Shown: piece after piece, positions 47,955 through 60,595 of the stretch
Layout: every line of letters begins with the position of its first letter
Position numbering within the stretch: the stretch's first letter is position 1
Assembly (NCBI RefSeq): GCF_036320965.1
Contig: NC_092232.1
Span: 58,787,035 to 58,851,034, forward strand
DNA length: 64,000 nt
Direction: 5' to 3'
Origin: Panulirus ornatus
Lineage: Eukaryota > Arthropoda > Malacostraca > Decapoda > Palinuridae
Made by a program: the position numbers and the translations under genes
Notes under the pieces: model-generated
What the model was told of the DNA's origin: nothing
Seen by the model: only the letters and a program-made list of their open reading frames with translations
The model's database searches: none

Positions 47955-48060
47955 GTCTGCATGGGTCTGCTGGTGGTGTTGGTGGTGGGTGGGTGGGTGA
48001 GGGGTGGTGTTGGGGGGATGTGGGGGTGGTGTTGGGGGGATGGGGGGGTTGGGTTAGAAG
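47955..48060 (+). repeat. G-rich tract with G-quadruplex potential
   Basis: Multiple G3-G7 runs separated by 1-6 nt ('ggtgggtgggtgggtgag', 'ggggggatgtgggggtgg'). There are enough runs for several overlapping quadruplexes on the plus strand. No gene. Confidence 0.7.
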
Positions 48061-48229
48061 GCACACGCAAAAGTCAAAGAGAAAAACCTATATATTGTCA
48101 GCGTGACAATGGAGGTGCTAATGTTGTTATTTTTGGACCTGAAGCGAGATATTCATCAATTGTATTCTCACACATATCTATAGTAATGCTTTCAACCACA
48201 ATGTAATTGGTAAATGATTCTGGAAATGA

Positions 48230-50330
48230 TTGTTAAGGAAAAGTATTTCACCTCATCATCTGAGGTCAAACGTTTGCCCACCAGTTTGTGTTTATCAGCG
48301 TGACGTCATTAGTAGACAGAAGTTTATACCTCATAGCGATTTTTGTTGGTAATACAGACAGTTAGTTTCGCTCTATTTGCTATGAACTTAACTTTAAAGT
48401 AAAGTACACACGGTAGAAGGTATCTTCCCGGATGTGTCCAATTAATTTAGAAATGATCAATACGACTCGTGTTGTCTGGGTAGAGTTGGTGAGTGTGAAT
48501 GTGGATATATTTCGTCATAATTATGGTAACTCATCTTTATAAACAATTCCATCAAAATATAAATCATTATAACATTTATTATGACAATTTGTCCCTGCCT
48601 GGCACGGGGTCTTGTCGGTCTGCCGCTCTGTAACAGGTCAACATGTATGTGTATCGTGGGATTTACTGGTTATTAACAGGTAAAGGTCATTAAACCAGGA
48701 GCTGTACCATACAGTACAACATACTATAACAGTATTTGCTACTTGGTAACAGGAATATATGTATGTTGTTACATTTAGAAGGTTATGAAGAGCTAAGGTC
48801 ATGACGCCTTCATCCATATCATACGTCATACATCAAATGTATAACAGATTGTATATATGTTGGAGTGTTACCGGACTCCGCCTGCATGAGGTTCCACCAC
48901 AGGTGTAAAGTCACCTTCGACGTGGTAATATTATCGTTAATGGCCAGAAACATCTCGTCATGGAAGTTCTCACTCCAAAAGAATCCGACATTCACCTGCT
49001 ACTGATTGTAGCGCAGCCTTAGAGTTACAGGAGCCCCATAAAAGTGGTCCTGGAGTTATAGAACTGATCACCTTGGATGATATAACATCAGTGAGCAGTT
49101 AAAGGTCATTGAACTTAATTACTTAATATAAACATTGAATATAGAAAACGTGATGACGGCGTGACATAAAGCTATGAATATCTTTCTTGATTACTGAGTG
49201 TCAGGACGGGTTCTGCTGGCCCAGCAGGACTTGAAGAATTTTGGAGGAGTTTGTTGGAGGGTCTTGTGAGTGTGGTGGTGCAAGATGATCATCGAGAAAG
49301 CTCTTGTAACTGCTTGACCTTAACTGTTTCATGAAACTGATGACCTGTAGAGATCGTCTACTGAAGCTGGTGTCATTTCACATATGTACTAATCTGTACA
49401 ACTTCTTATAAGAACTTATTGTATTAAAGACGTAAATCTCCCGAGGAATTGTGCAGATCATAATCGGTTTTTAGTAAAGACAACACAAAAGGATTTTCAT
49501 ACTTCACTAAATTATTTTGAAAACCTCTTTATAATGAAATTATCAACACGTGTCTCTAAGTTTTCAGTATTCTGAGGAAGTTAATAAATACATTTATCAA
49601 ATTAAGTTTTTTTACAATATTTTGAGGAGTATACATCGAAAGCTGGAAGTGAATTATCACCATAGTTACATAAATTGTTTATATAAGACACGTAATTATT
49701 CTTTTCTTGTTTAAACCGTGCATCAGTATATAGGAATGAATTATAATTTCATTATTCTTTACATAAATGAATCAGTTTTCACCAGCTGGGAAGTAAACGT
49801 TACTTTCAAAACCAATGTGCAGCCATCCAGCCAGCCAGCCTGGCCTCCACAGAAGTTATGACATACATTTATCATCAGTATGGAATGACTAATGAACTGT
49901 ACATATTAATTTTCTCTCGGAAAATATATGGTATATATTCCATGGTAATATGTATGTAATGTAATCTCTTCTATCTATTCATTTTTCTATCATCATTACG
50001 CCATTCCTAATCTAATGGTGTGTAAGAACCAATCATATTGGCCGAAAATAGTAACGTAAATACGTTTAAGAATAAACATGATAATATTTTGCTTCACCTC
50101 CACTTGTGACAGCATTTGCGTCTCCTTAGTCACCTAGACAGACTGCAGGTTTTTCTCTTTCAATTATCTGTTTACCTTTCTATTTTAACCAGTGTAATCT
50201 GAGATTCTGATATCTGCCACTATCACAAACACCATCAAAATAACCCATTGGTCTGTTGCTGTTTGACTTCCTTTGTATTCCTTTTGATAACCAGATTTCC
50301 TGCTGCTCCTTCCCTGGGTGGGCAGATGAT
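48230..50330. repeat. Rearranged, diverged copies of 11.7-15.3 kb segment
   Basis: About 48240-48620 is an inverted relative of 14470-14840, about 48620-49330 resembles 11690-12230 directly, and about 50010-50330 resembles 14870-15340 directly. No gene. The remainder (50331-50682) is unassigned spacer. Confidence 0.6.
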
Positions 50331-50682
50331 GGCAGGATTCACCCAGCCAGGTCAGCTCCCCCACCATGACTGGACCTGCTGCTGCCTCTTGTCACTTTTA
50401 TATGTGGTTACTGTGATAATGGAGGTTTGGGTTAAAGAGAAAGTAACATATACTGGCCACACTCTTGTTGCTCGAATTCATATAAGTAAAGTCCACATAT
50501 AGCACAACTGTCCTACAATAATTCAGTAGAGGTGAATGAAAGAAAGATAATAAAATACAAATTAGCCATCTTGTGAAGTGTATATGCTCTGACGTATGAT
50601 ACGAATTCAAGCTTAATAACGTTTGCCTGTTAATATCAATTAATATCAAAATGAAGACCACTCTGGACTGGCAGGGAAGGGT

Positions 50683-53638
50683 AGGTAAGGTGTTCATAAG
50701 TTGTGTTACATATATGACAGGTGTGTTGTTACCTTATTGTAGGTAAGGTGTTCATAAGTTGTGTTACATATATGACAGGTGTGTTGTTACCTTACTGTAG
50801 GTAAGGTGTTCATAAGTTGTGTTACATATATGACAGGTGTGTTGTTACCTTACTGTAGGTAAGGTGTTCATAAGTTGTGTTACATATATGACAGGTGTGT
50901 TGTTACCTTACTGTAGGTAAGGTGTTCATAAGTTGTGTTACATATATGACAGGTGTGTTGTTACCTTACTGTAGGTAAGGTGTTCATAAGTTGTGTTACA
51001 TATATGACAGGTGTGTTGTTACCTTACTGTAGGTAAGGTGTTCATAAGTTGTGTTACATATATGACAGGTGTGTTGTTACCTTACTGTAGGTAAGGTGTT
51101 CATAAGTTGTGTTACATATATGACAGGTGTGTTGTTACCTTACTGTAGGTAAGGTGTTCATAAGTTGTGTTACATATATGACAGGTGTGTTGTTACCTTA
51201 CTGTAGGTAAGGTGTTCATAAGTTGTGTTACATATATGACAGGTGTGTTGTTACCTTACTGTAGGTAAGGTGTTCATAAGTTGTGTTACATATATGACAG
51301 GTGTGTTGTTACCTTACTGTAGGTAAGGTGTTCATAAGTTGTGTTACATATATGACAGGTGTGTTGTTACCTTACTGTAGGTAAGGTGTTCATAAGTTGT
51401 GTTACATATATGACAGGTGTGTTGTTACCTTACTGTAGGTAAGGTGTTCATAAGTTGTGTTACATATATGACAGGTGTGTTGTTACCTTATTGTAGGTAA
51501 GGTGTTCATAAGTTGTGTTACATATATGACAGGTGTGTTGTTACCTTACTGTAGGTAAGGTGTTCATAAGTTGTGTTACATATATGACAGGTGTGTTGTT
51601 ACCTTACTGTAGGTAAGGTGTTCATAAGTTGTGTTACATATATGACAGGTGTGTTGTTACCTTATTGTAGGTAAGGTGTTCATAAGTTGTGTTACATATA
51701 TGACAGGTGTGTTGTTACCTTATTGTAGGTAAGGTGTTCATAAGTTGTGTTACATATATGACAGGTGTGTTGTTACCTTATTGTAGGTAAGGTGTTCATA
51801 AGTTGTGTTACATATATGACAGGTGTGTTGTTACCTTACAGTAGGTAAGGTGTTCATAAGTTGTGTTACATATATGACAGGTGTGTTGTTACCTTACTGT
51901 AGGTAAGTGTTCATAAGTTGTGTTACATACATGACAGGTGTGTTTTTACCTTACTGTAGGTAAGGTGTTCATAAGTTGTGTTACATATATGACAGGTGTG
52001 TTGTTACCTTACTGTAGGTAAGGTGTTCATAAGTTGTGTTACATATATGACAGGTGTGTTGTTACCTTACTGTAGGTAAGGTGTTCATAAGTTGTGTTAC
52101 ATACATGACAGGTGTGTTGTTACCTTACAGTAGGTAAGGTGTTCATAAGTTGTGTTACATATATGACAGGTGTGTTGTTACCTTACTGTAGGTAAGGTGT
52201 TCATAAGTTGTGTTACATATATGACAGGTGTGTTGTTACCTTACTGTAGGTAAGTGTTCATAAGTTGTGTTACATACATGACAGGTGTGTTTTTACCTTA
52301 CTGTAGGTAAGGTGTTCATAAGTTGTGTTACATATATGACAGGTGTGTTGTTACCTTATTGTAGGTAAGGTGTTCATAAGTTGTGTTACATATATGACAG
52401 GTGTGTTGTTACCTTACTGTAGGTAAGGTGTTCATAAGTTGTGTTACATACATGACAGGTGTGTTGTTACCTTACAGTAGGTAAGGTGTTCATAAGTTGT
52501 GTTACATATATGACAGGTGTGTTGTTACCTTACTGTAGGTAAGGTGTTCATAAGTTGTGTTACATATATGACAGGTGTGTTGTTACCTTACTGTAGGTAA
52601 GTGTTCATAAGTTGTGTTACATACATGACAGGTGTGTTTTTACCTTACTGTAGGTAAGGTGTTCATAAGTTGTGTTACATATATGACAGGTGTGTTGTTA
52701 CCTTACTGTAGGTAAGGTGTTCATAAGTTGTGTTACATATATGACAGGTGTGTTGTTACCTTACTGTAGGTAAGGTGTTCATAAGTTGTGTTACATATAT
52801 GACAGGTGTGTTGTTACCTTACTGTAGGTAAGGTGTTCATAAGTTGTGTTACATACATGACAGGTGTGTTTTTACCTTACTGTAGGTAAGGTGTTCATAA
52901 GTTGTGTTACATATATGACAGGTGTGTTGTTACCTTACTGTAGGTAAGGTGTTCCATAAGTTGTGTTACATATATGACAGGTATGTTGTTACCTTACTGT
53001 AGGTAAGGTGTTCATAAGTTGTGTTACATATATGACAGGTGTGTTGTTACCTTACTGTAGGTAAGGTGTTCATAAGTTGTGTTACATATATGACAGGTGT
53101 GTTGTTACCTTACTGTAGGTAAGGTGTTCATAAGTTGTGTTACATATATGACAGGTGTGTTGTTACCTTACTGTAGGTAAGGTGTTCATAAGTTGTGTTA
53201 CATATATGACAGGTGTGTTGTTACCTTACTGTAGGTAAGGTGTTCATAAGTTGTGTTACATACATGACAGGTGTGTTTTTACCTTACTGTAGGTAAGGTG
53301 TTCATAAGTTGTGTTACATATATGACAGGTGTGTTGTTACCTTACTGTAGGTAAGGTGTTCATAAGTTGTGTTACATATATGACAGGTGTGTTGTTACCT
53401 TACTGTAGGTAAGGTGTTCATAAGTTGTGTTACATACATGACAGGTGTGTTTTTACCTTACTGTAGGTAAGGTGTTCATAAGTTGTGTTACATATATGAC
53501 AGGTGTGTTGTTACCTTACTGTAGGTAAGGTGTTCATAAGTTGTGTTACATATATGACAGGTGTGTTGTTACCTTACTGTAGGTAAGGTGTTCATAAGTT
53601 GTGTTACATATATGACAGGTGTGTTGTTACCTTACTGG
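50683..53638. repeat. 58-bp satellite array, about 51 units
   Basis: 'aggtaaggtgttcataagtt' starts a unit at 50683, 50741, 50799 and so on. Each standard unit includes ACCTTAC-tgtag-GTAAGGT, a 7-bp hairpin with a 5-nt loop. Variant units (57 bp with gtaagtg; atacatgac; gtttttacc; cttacag or cttattg) are interspersed. Positions 51903, 52250 and 52597 show a 347-bp, 6-unit higher-order period. It has no spacers, so it is not CRISPR-like. Confidence 0.98.
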
Positions 53639-54596
53639 GCCTCATAGTTTGCCTGATCTTCGTAACGTTCATCACGATCACTTTATGTAATAACTCACAA
53701 TGATATATAATCTCCACATCTCACACCCTCACTCATACTCTAGTTCTTTAATATAACACCAGTGCAAAACATAATGGCTCAGTAACCAAAGATATTAGCG
53801 CCGTGTGCCTTAATTACTAATTCATCCTCATTCTTAATAAAAATAACAAGAACATTCATCTACCGAGGCTTCTAATGAATCTAATAGTCTATCAATGATG
53901 ACATTTATATTCATCTTCCTTCAACCTTCTGAAATGTTAATCTTCTTTCATGTGTGACCTTAAAATCAGTTCAGGTTTTGCCACACTAAAACATTAAATT
54001 CATCAACTTGTTATTTTCAACTACTTTCCCATTCCAACTGAGTGGAGCAAGACAACCCTTTTTTATTGAAGGATAAGTTATGAAGGTTCACTTCTCTACT
54101 CTCGTCCCAAGCCTCTCTCTCCTGTCCTGCCTGACTCTCGTCCCAAGCCTCTCTCTCCTGTCCTGCCTGAATCTCGTCCCAAGCCTCCTCCGCCTGTCCT
54201 TCCTTTTTCACATAAAGTCTCTCTCTTTCAAATCCTCACTTTCCTCACAAACCTATCTCATGTTCAGACTCCCTCATCCCAACCCTCTCTGTCTGGTACA
54301 ACCCAACCCTCATCCCAAGCCTCTCTCTCTGGTACAACCCAACCCTCATCCTAAGCCTCTCTCTCCTTCAAAGCCTCACTCTCCGGCCACACATCTTGTG
54401 TTCAGCCTCTCTCATCCCGAGCCTTTCTCTCCTACAAAGCCTCACTCTCATCCCAGGCCTCCCTCTCCCTCCCTCTACACCAGCGGTATTTAAACATTTT
54501 CAGTGTTGCAGGTCCACATGAATTTGGGGAAGAATTAGAGAAATTATGGAACTCTTTATAATGTGTCCCATTTTCACAATGTTGCTTGAAATCTTA
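53639..54596. other. Spacer with 36-bp tandem repeat
   Basis: No gene is supported. At about 54100-54192 'actctcgtcccaagcctctc' plus 'tctcctgtcctgcctg' repeats about three times, followed to about 54480 by related 'aagcctctctctc' variants. Confidence 0.6.
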
Positions 54597-54930
54597 CAAT
54601 TGCACGTGCCGGGCTACCACAATAACCGCCACCTGATTGCCACTCTCCTGGAGGAGGAGGAAGAAGCCGATGTTGTGATAGTAAACATCACATGATGTAT
54701 CACTAATGGTCATAAGATCAAACATTATGGCTACACATCCCGACAATCACCAGACTGTGTGTGGCACAGCACGAAGGACGGAGTCGCCCGCCAGTCTTGT
54801 ACGAAGCACAATACAATATCTCACTACTTCCTGCCGCTTTCAGTACTTTCTATCAGTCAAGATACTCACACTACGTACGTACGTACACTGTTCTATTATC
54901 CTTTGTACATCTTCACTACTGGCGTTTTCG
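54597..54930 (+). pseudogene. Jockey-group LINE endonuclease fragment
   Basis: NNRHLIATLLEEEEEADVV and HKIKHYGYTSRQSPD match the endonuclease of the LINE at 43378. After a frameshift near 54780 the match continues (ASLVRSTIQYL ... FLSVKI). A TGA follows the VNIT motif. It is truncated at both ends. Like the longer copy it has I where the motif glutamate is expected. Confidence 0.75.
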
Positions 54931-55044
54931 ACCTTATCTGAATGAGTCAGACCAAATGGTTATCAAGGACACAGAACACATTACACTTGTCCACTGTCTT
55001 TGTCTTTCATACTTTATCTTTCATACTAACTTGCCATTATTAAA

Positions 55045-55096
55045 CGAAAGGTCATTTGGGAACTTATCGTGTTTCATTTTCTCCGTGGACTCATAG

Positions 55097-55097
<1 letters not shown>
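55045..55097 (+). mobile_element. Penelope tail remnant
   Basis: 'acgaaaggtcatttgggaac' followed by 'ttatcgtgtttcatttt' and 'ccgtggactcatagg' matches the pseudo-LTR just 3' of the hammerhead core. The CTGATGA part is gone. It ends at (AT)n (55098-55174). Confidence 0.7.
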
Positions 55098-55178
<81 letters not shown>

Positions 55179-55221
55179 GAACTAAGTGCCTATGAACGAG
55201 CATTCTCATGAAACATACAAA

Positions 55222-55296
55222 CCTCCAACAGCCAGGATCGAACCCGGGACCGCTGTGCAACGGGTGGGAGAGCTGCCGCTAGGCTATGATCGCCCT
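55222..55296 (-). mobile_element. tRNA-derived SINE-like head
   Basis: On the minus strand GGGCGATCATAGCCTAGCGG resembles box A and GGTCCCGGGTTCGATCC is a clear box B. It is about 75 nt and followed by non-tRNA sequence toward 55175. The anticodon arm does not fold well, so a SINE head is preferred over a functional tRNA. Confidence 0.55.
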
Positions 55297-56367
55297 GATA
55301 GGGAAATAACTATTCGAATACTATGTACTCGAATGCCTTTGACCTGAAATGTAAGTTCAAGCCAGTAGGCCGACCCTGCACTTAGCTTGAATCCTTTTGT
55401 GTTCACTATAATCTTCTTTACTACATCTCCTCTTCTTAATCCCTTTATCTTCACTATGCAAGGATTATTATAATCTTCACTACAACCTCATCTTCATATG
55501 ACCTTACCTTGACTAAGCTGGTTTCAAGGAAGGCTTTATGTTTTACCCGCTCACACAAACAACGTACTTACAAGGGACCCCACGAGTGTAAAACTCCCTC
55601 CTAATACAGTGCAAATAGATGATTACACACACCTACACACCACCACCACCACTAACAATACACAGAGAAATAGCCTTTTTGATTGGTTTTGGATCGGCCC
55701 TTGAACGGAGTTTGGAGGATTTGGGGGATCAGGTCAATAAGGTTAAGTTCACTACAACCTCATATTCACTGACGTGAATCTTCACTACTAGCTTATTTTC
55801 ACTTAATTATATCTTCACTATACCCTCTTCTTCACTACACCGTTATTTCTACCATACCATCATCATTGTACTCCCTGATGTTCACTAGAAATAGTTCTTA
55901 TCTTCACTACATAATCATTCTGAACAAACTTTACTCCTTGATAACCCTTATCTCTACTACATTCGTATCTTCGCCACAACCTATCTTGAAAATATCCTTA
56001 TCATCACTATACTCTTCTTCACTACACTCTCATCTTAAAATCACTCTCCTGTTTACCGAACTTAGTTCAAAGTCTGACTTGAACGTAGCTTTGGAAAGTT
56101 TGTGTTCCTCATTGTGTTACCTCCTTATCATCATTGTAAAGGCAATTGTCGCCACTCCCCAGCTAAACCCTTATCGTCACTACACTCTCATCATTATCAT
56201 TACTTCTTGATGTTCAATACAAAATCTCAACATATATATTTATCTTCACTACAGAATAATTTTCATTGCCCCTTAATCTTCATCACTCCTTGTTTCAGCT
56301 ACATCCGTATCTTCCATTCATTCCTATATCTTATATCAGTTACATCTTTACAATATCTTTATATCTT

Positions 56368-56580
56368 CTCTGTTCCGTCTTTTGTAAAATTGAAAATGAG
56401 AGTAAAGGATTTCCGGCCTTCTGCTCCCTCCTCTTTAAGTCGCCTTGTACGACACGCAGGGAATACGAGGCAAGTATACTTTCTTCCCTATCCCCAGGGA
56501 TAACAGCATCTGGTGTTCCCAGACGGTCACCCATCCAAGTACTAACCAGACCCAACATTGCTTAACTTCCCTGATCGGAC

Positions 56581-56581
<1 letters not shown>
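56368..56581 (-). mobile_element. 5S-rRNA-derived SINE with 5S head, right copy
   Basis: Same structure as 3533-3746, including the 5S internal promoter block and the (AT)n abutting its 5' side (56581-56690). One difference lies in the 5S head (AACATTG for AACGTTG on the plus strand). Confidence 0.85.
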
Positions 56582-56670
<89 letters not shown>

Positions 56671-56701
56671 ACTGAAAACAATGAATTTCCCAAATAAAAA
56701 A

Positions 56702-56773
56702 TGGAAGCGTCGGGGTTTGAACCCGGGTCCTCTCGCATGCCAAGCGAGTGCTCTACCACTGAGCTACGCCCCC
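56702..56773 (-). tRNA. tRNA-Ala (anticodon GGC), right copy
   Basis: Copy of 3922-3993. One T-stem change gives a C-A mismatch at the outer pair (CCGGG with CCCGA) and one change lies next to the T stem, so this copy looks slightly more decayed. Confidence 0.7.
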
Positions 56774-57303
56774 AAGAACATATTTTGTGACATAGTATTA
56801 TATGAAGTACTGAGATTACCACGGCAAAATAGTGTTTAACCGACCGTTGCCGAGTAGCCGGCAAAATAACCACAGGGTAAATCTCCATGTTGCTGTCGTG
56901 TTTTCCTCTTAATTTTTTACGAAGAAATGAGTTTTAATTTTTTATTGTCGTTGCAATAGACTGGAACTAAGCAATAGACTGGAACTAAACAATAGACTGG
57001 AACTAAACTGACCTGGTATGAGGTCAGAGCCCTCATTATCATCCCTGCTAACTACCGGAAGCAGATTAAGTCGTTCCACAACCGATGTCCGGCCCATGTT
57101 AACTCTGATGTGCCCAGCAGTTGGAGGAGGATCGCCAGAAGCTTCTGGAAGATTTCAAGGACGTCTTGGTGGACCTGACCCTTTCAGATAAGGTCGAAAA
57201 CCCCAATTTATTGTGAAGATCTTCACTATAACGTTGGACGAACATGCTGAATGTTGCACACATGTGATGCGGACAAAATGAAACAAGAAAAAGACAAAAA
57301 TTA

Positions 57304-57375
57304 TGTCTGGTGTGGGTCTCGAACCCACGACCTTAAGTGTGTAAGACTCACGCTCTACCACTGAGCTAACCAGAC
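57304..57375 (-). tRNA. tRNA-Val (anticodon TAC), right copy
   Basis: Identical in sequence to 4577-4648 as far as I can see, with a perfect acceptor stem and T arm. Its preservation against diverged flanks is consistent with function. Confidence 0.9.
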
Positions 57376-57517
57376 AATAGAAAATACGTCTGTTTCTTCA
57401 ATTTGAATTAATGAAAATCTTTGCGAGGCAGCGTTTAGAAAAGAGAGATGTCTTTGACGAAATTTACTTGCTTGGCTTCTTCTTCTGTTCCTCATTATCG
57501 AAAGTAAACGTACTGAA

Positions 57518-57596
<79 letters not shown>

Positions 57597-57597
<1 letters not shown>

Positions 57598-57842
57598 TAT
57601 CCCTGGGGATATCGGAGAAAGAATACTTCCCACGTATTCCCTGCGTGTCGTAGAAGGCGAACTAAAAGGGAAGGGAGCGGGGGGCTGGAAATCCTCCCCT
57701 CTCGTTTTTTTTTTTTTCTTAATATTCCAAAGGAAGAAACAGAGAAGGGGGCCGGGTGAGGATGTTTCCTCAGAGGCCCAGTCCTCTGTTCTTAACGCTA
57801 CCTCGCTGACGCGGGAAATGGCGAATAGTATGAAAGAAAAAA

Positions 57843-57843
<1 letters not shown>
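57597..57843 (+). mobile_element. Headless SINE, right copy
   Basis: It begins at the same body junction ('atccctggggata') directly after (AT)n, with no 5S head, and ends 'cgctacctcgctgacgcggg' plus an AAAG tail. This is the counterpart of 6304-6535; here nothing separates it from the (AT)n. Confidence 0.85.
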
Positions 57844-57913
<70 letters not shown>

Positions 57914-57916
<3 letters not shown>

Positions 57917-58382
57917 AAGGATCACGATTTTGCACGTGATCAAGTATACTCTTATGAGTCCACTAGGAAAATAAACACGATAAGTTCCCAAGTGCACTTT
58001 CGTGTAATACTCACATCATCAAGGGAGACACAAGAGAGAAATATAACAGTCAGTTGATATACAACGAAGAGACGTAGCTAGGACGCCATATGGTAAACAT
58101 GTGATTGTCCAAGACAGACAACAAGCGCATCATAAACTTATTATGTGGACAAGAAGGTGAATTGTTTACAAATTTTATCAGCATTAAAGTTATCCAATTT
58201 GTATAGACCATCACTAATATTAAGATTATAATTCTTTGTGTATTCAGTAATAGAAGATTCAATGATATTTCTCGTGGTGCTGGAGTTAGAGTTAATAACT
58301 GAGATGGCATTATTAACTCTAATTCCAGTACCACGAGAAATATCATTGAATCTTCTATTATTAAATACACAAAGAATTATAT
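57914..58382 (-). mobile_element. Penelope 3' end with snap-back, right copy
   Basis: Same layout as 6549-7022: C-terminal fragment on the minus strand (SGLY-type DGLYKLDNF), 3' repeat, and a 72-bp inverted duplication (about 58226-58297 and 58311-58382). Confidence 0.8.
57986..58026 (-). ncRNA. Hammerhead motif with core mutation
   Basis: Same 41-nt motif as 6626-6666, but the core reads TTGATGA: the invariant first C of CUGAUGA is U. That residue is essential in known hammerheads, so this copy should be inactive. Confidence 0.7.
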
Positions 58383-59393
58383 ACCTTAAGGAAACCAACA
58401 TGGCGGTCAAAAATAAGCTTTAGGAATGAAGTTTATGAATGGAATATCAGTGAGACGATCCAAATGACGAATGAATGAGAGCGTAGTCAACATACAATAT
58501 AAAAGGACATATTATGAATGGCAGCCAGGCAAGTAACGGCTCAACTGAATGGAAGGATTTAAAAGTTCGCGTTATATGACGAATTTTGATAGATTATCCA
58601 AATTTCCATTCCAGTTATGAAACTTAATGGTTGTGTTCAGTTCTAGAGACAAAGTTTAAAGGTTTGTTTTTCAAAGATGAACCACAAAGGATATCATTAA
58701 ATTAAGTGACATTAAAATTTGTCAGTTAAGTAAATCATTTTGTACAATAGCTGTAATTTGACAGAGTTAAAAGTTCGCAATTTCATTACAATTCTAATTC
58801 AAAAGTTTGAGTTTCAATGATGGTTTGCACAAGCTTAACGTACATTTAAGTTTTGTGTTTATATGACGTATCTTAAAGGACTCTGGTAAGATAACGCAGC
58901 TGGAAGGTTTACGTTCAAATGACGGTGTTTAAATGTTTATTGATGAATGGTAGATTTAAATGGATAGATTTTAAGTTCGCGTTTTCATGAGCGACTTTAA
59001 ACCTTGTGGTTGAATGTCACAGTTTAAATGTTGGTATGTACAATGTTGACCAGATGGCGGTAGTGTGTAGACACAGCCATACCAGGTCGTATTTATCATC
59101 ATTAAAGTCACCTTCCTTACTTACTTATGGCGGCGATGAAATTCACTGGTTCTTGATTGTGCACCAATTAACCTATCAGATAATGGTACAATGTTTGCCT
59201 GGTGTTGCATATATCACGTCTGTTGTTGAAACACAAGAATGCCAGGTGACTTTGGGAGTGGATGATAATATAAAGATCAATATTAATGTGGGAAATCTTG
59301 AACCGCCATCACCAGACACAACACATGTTTGGATCTGGCGGGGGGAGGGACTTGCCTGTGACGTCACGATGCCCCGCCTTCAGCCTGGCGCCG

Positions 59394-59394
<1 letters not shown>

Positions 59395-59427
<33 letters not shown>

Positions 59428-59642
59428 TCCCTGGGTTCATGTTGGCCACACCCACCCACCGGCCGGTGGTCAGGTCAGTGGGCGGTGTGTGTGTGTGTGT
59501 GTGTGTGTGTGTAGCCCCTGGGTTCATGTTGGCCACAGCCACCCACTGGCCGGTGGTCAGGTCAGTGGGCGGTGTGTGTGTGTGTGTGTGTGTGTGTGTA
59601 GTCCCTGGGTTCATGTTGGCCACAGCCACCCACCGGCCAGCC
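59395..59642. repeat. Tandem unit with (GT)n, 3 copies
   Basis: Right-copy equivalent of 8815-8995, expanded from two to three units and joined directly to the (GT)n equivalent to 8037-8078. Confidence 0.85.
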
Positions 59643-60084
59643 GGGCGGTAGTTTATAACTAAGACTGGTAGTTTCACATGCCACTTGGAGTGCCCTCACT
59701 ACAGAACTTGAGCAGCTCTTATCCTGAGGTGGAGCAGTTGATCCTCTCCACCAGGCTGGTACACTTGGTCTGCACCAGGTGGCTCCCTCCTGGTCATCCT
59801 GAGTGGTTGGTTGCTGTGTGGGATTTAATGACCACTGACTTGTGAAGGTCATTAGGCCAGCTATCATTGTATCATCTGATGAAACATGAAGCAACGCCAA
59901 ATTTTCAATGATCCATCTAAACAATTGAGAATGATGAAGTCTGATATTGTTACGTTACGTCATCCAATCTTGCCACTCACATGTTACGGTAATCACGACT
60001 ACATACATAGTGTTGTTACGACTGATGTTATGTATGTAGTTGATGACTTGTGGACACCAGAGGAAACCATCATTATAATGTCTT

Positions 60085-60298
60085 GTGTCACCAACATGTA
60101 TCTATAATACTTCTATAACCAGCATGATCAAGAAGGTTATAACAACATTATCCTTGTGTCACCAACATGTATCTATAATACTTCTATAACCAGCATGATC
60201 AAGAAGGTTATAATAACATTATCCTTGTGTCACCAACATGTATCTATCATACTTCTATAACCAGCATGATCAAGAAGGTTATAACAACATTATCCTTG
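60085..60298. repeat. 71-bp minisatellite, 3 copies
   Basis: 'ccaacatgtatctataatac' starts units at 60091, 60162 and 60233. Right-copy specific. Confidence 0.9.
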
Positions 60299-60551
60299 TA
60301 GTTGTTGGATCAGTGTAGAGCAGAGCAATACCTGGTGAACATTACTTCCTGGTGGCCGCCATAAATACCACCAGTGTTTATAAGCTCACACATCACCAGG
60401 GGTTAAGATATGGTGTTATCCCTCACTGCTCTATATAGCACCAGCCACGGTGGCTGGGCCTCCAGCTTATACCTCACTCCTACTCTTCTATATCCCTAAC
60501 TTCCTTGTGATCATCTCACTTTGAATAACTAGATCTTCACATAACAGTTGT

Positions 60552-60595
<44 letters not shown>

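Noticed and set aside
47788..48206. Gly/Val-rich and Pro-rich ORFs
   Set aside because: By-products of the G-rich tract; no motif.
50683..53638. CRISPR-like array
   Set aside because: Head-to-tail 58-bp satellite with no unique spacers, in eukaryotic DNA.
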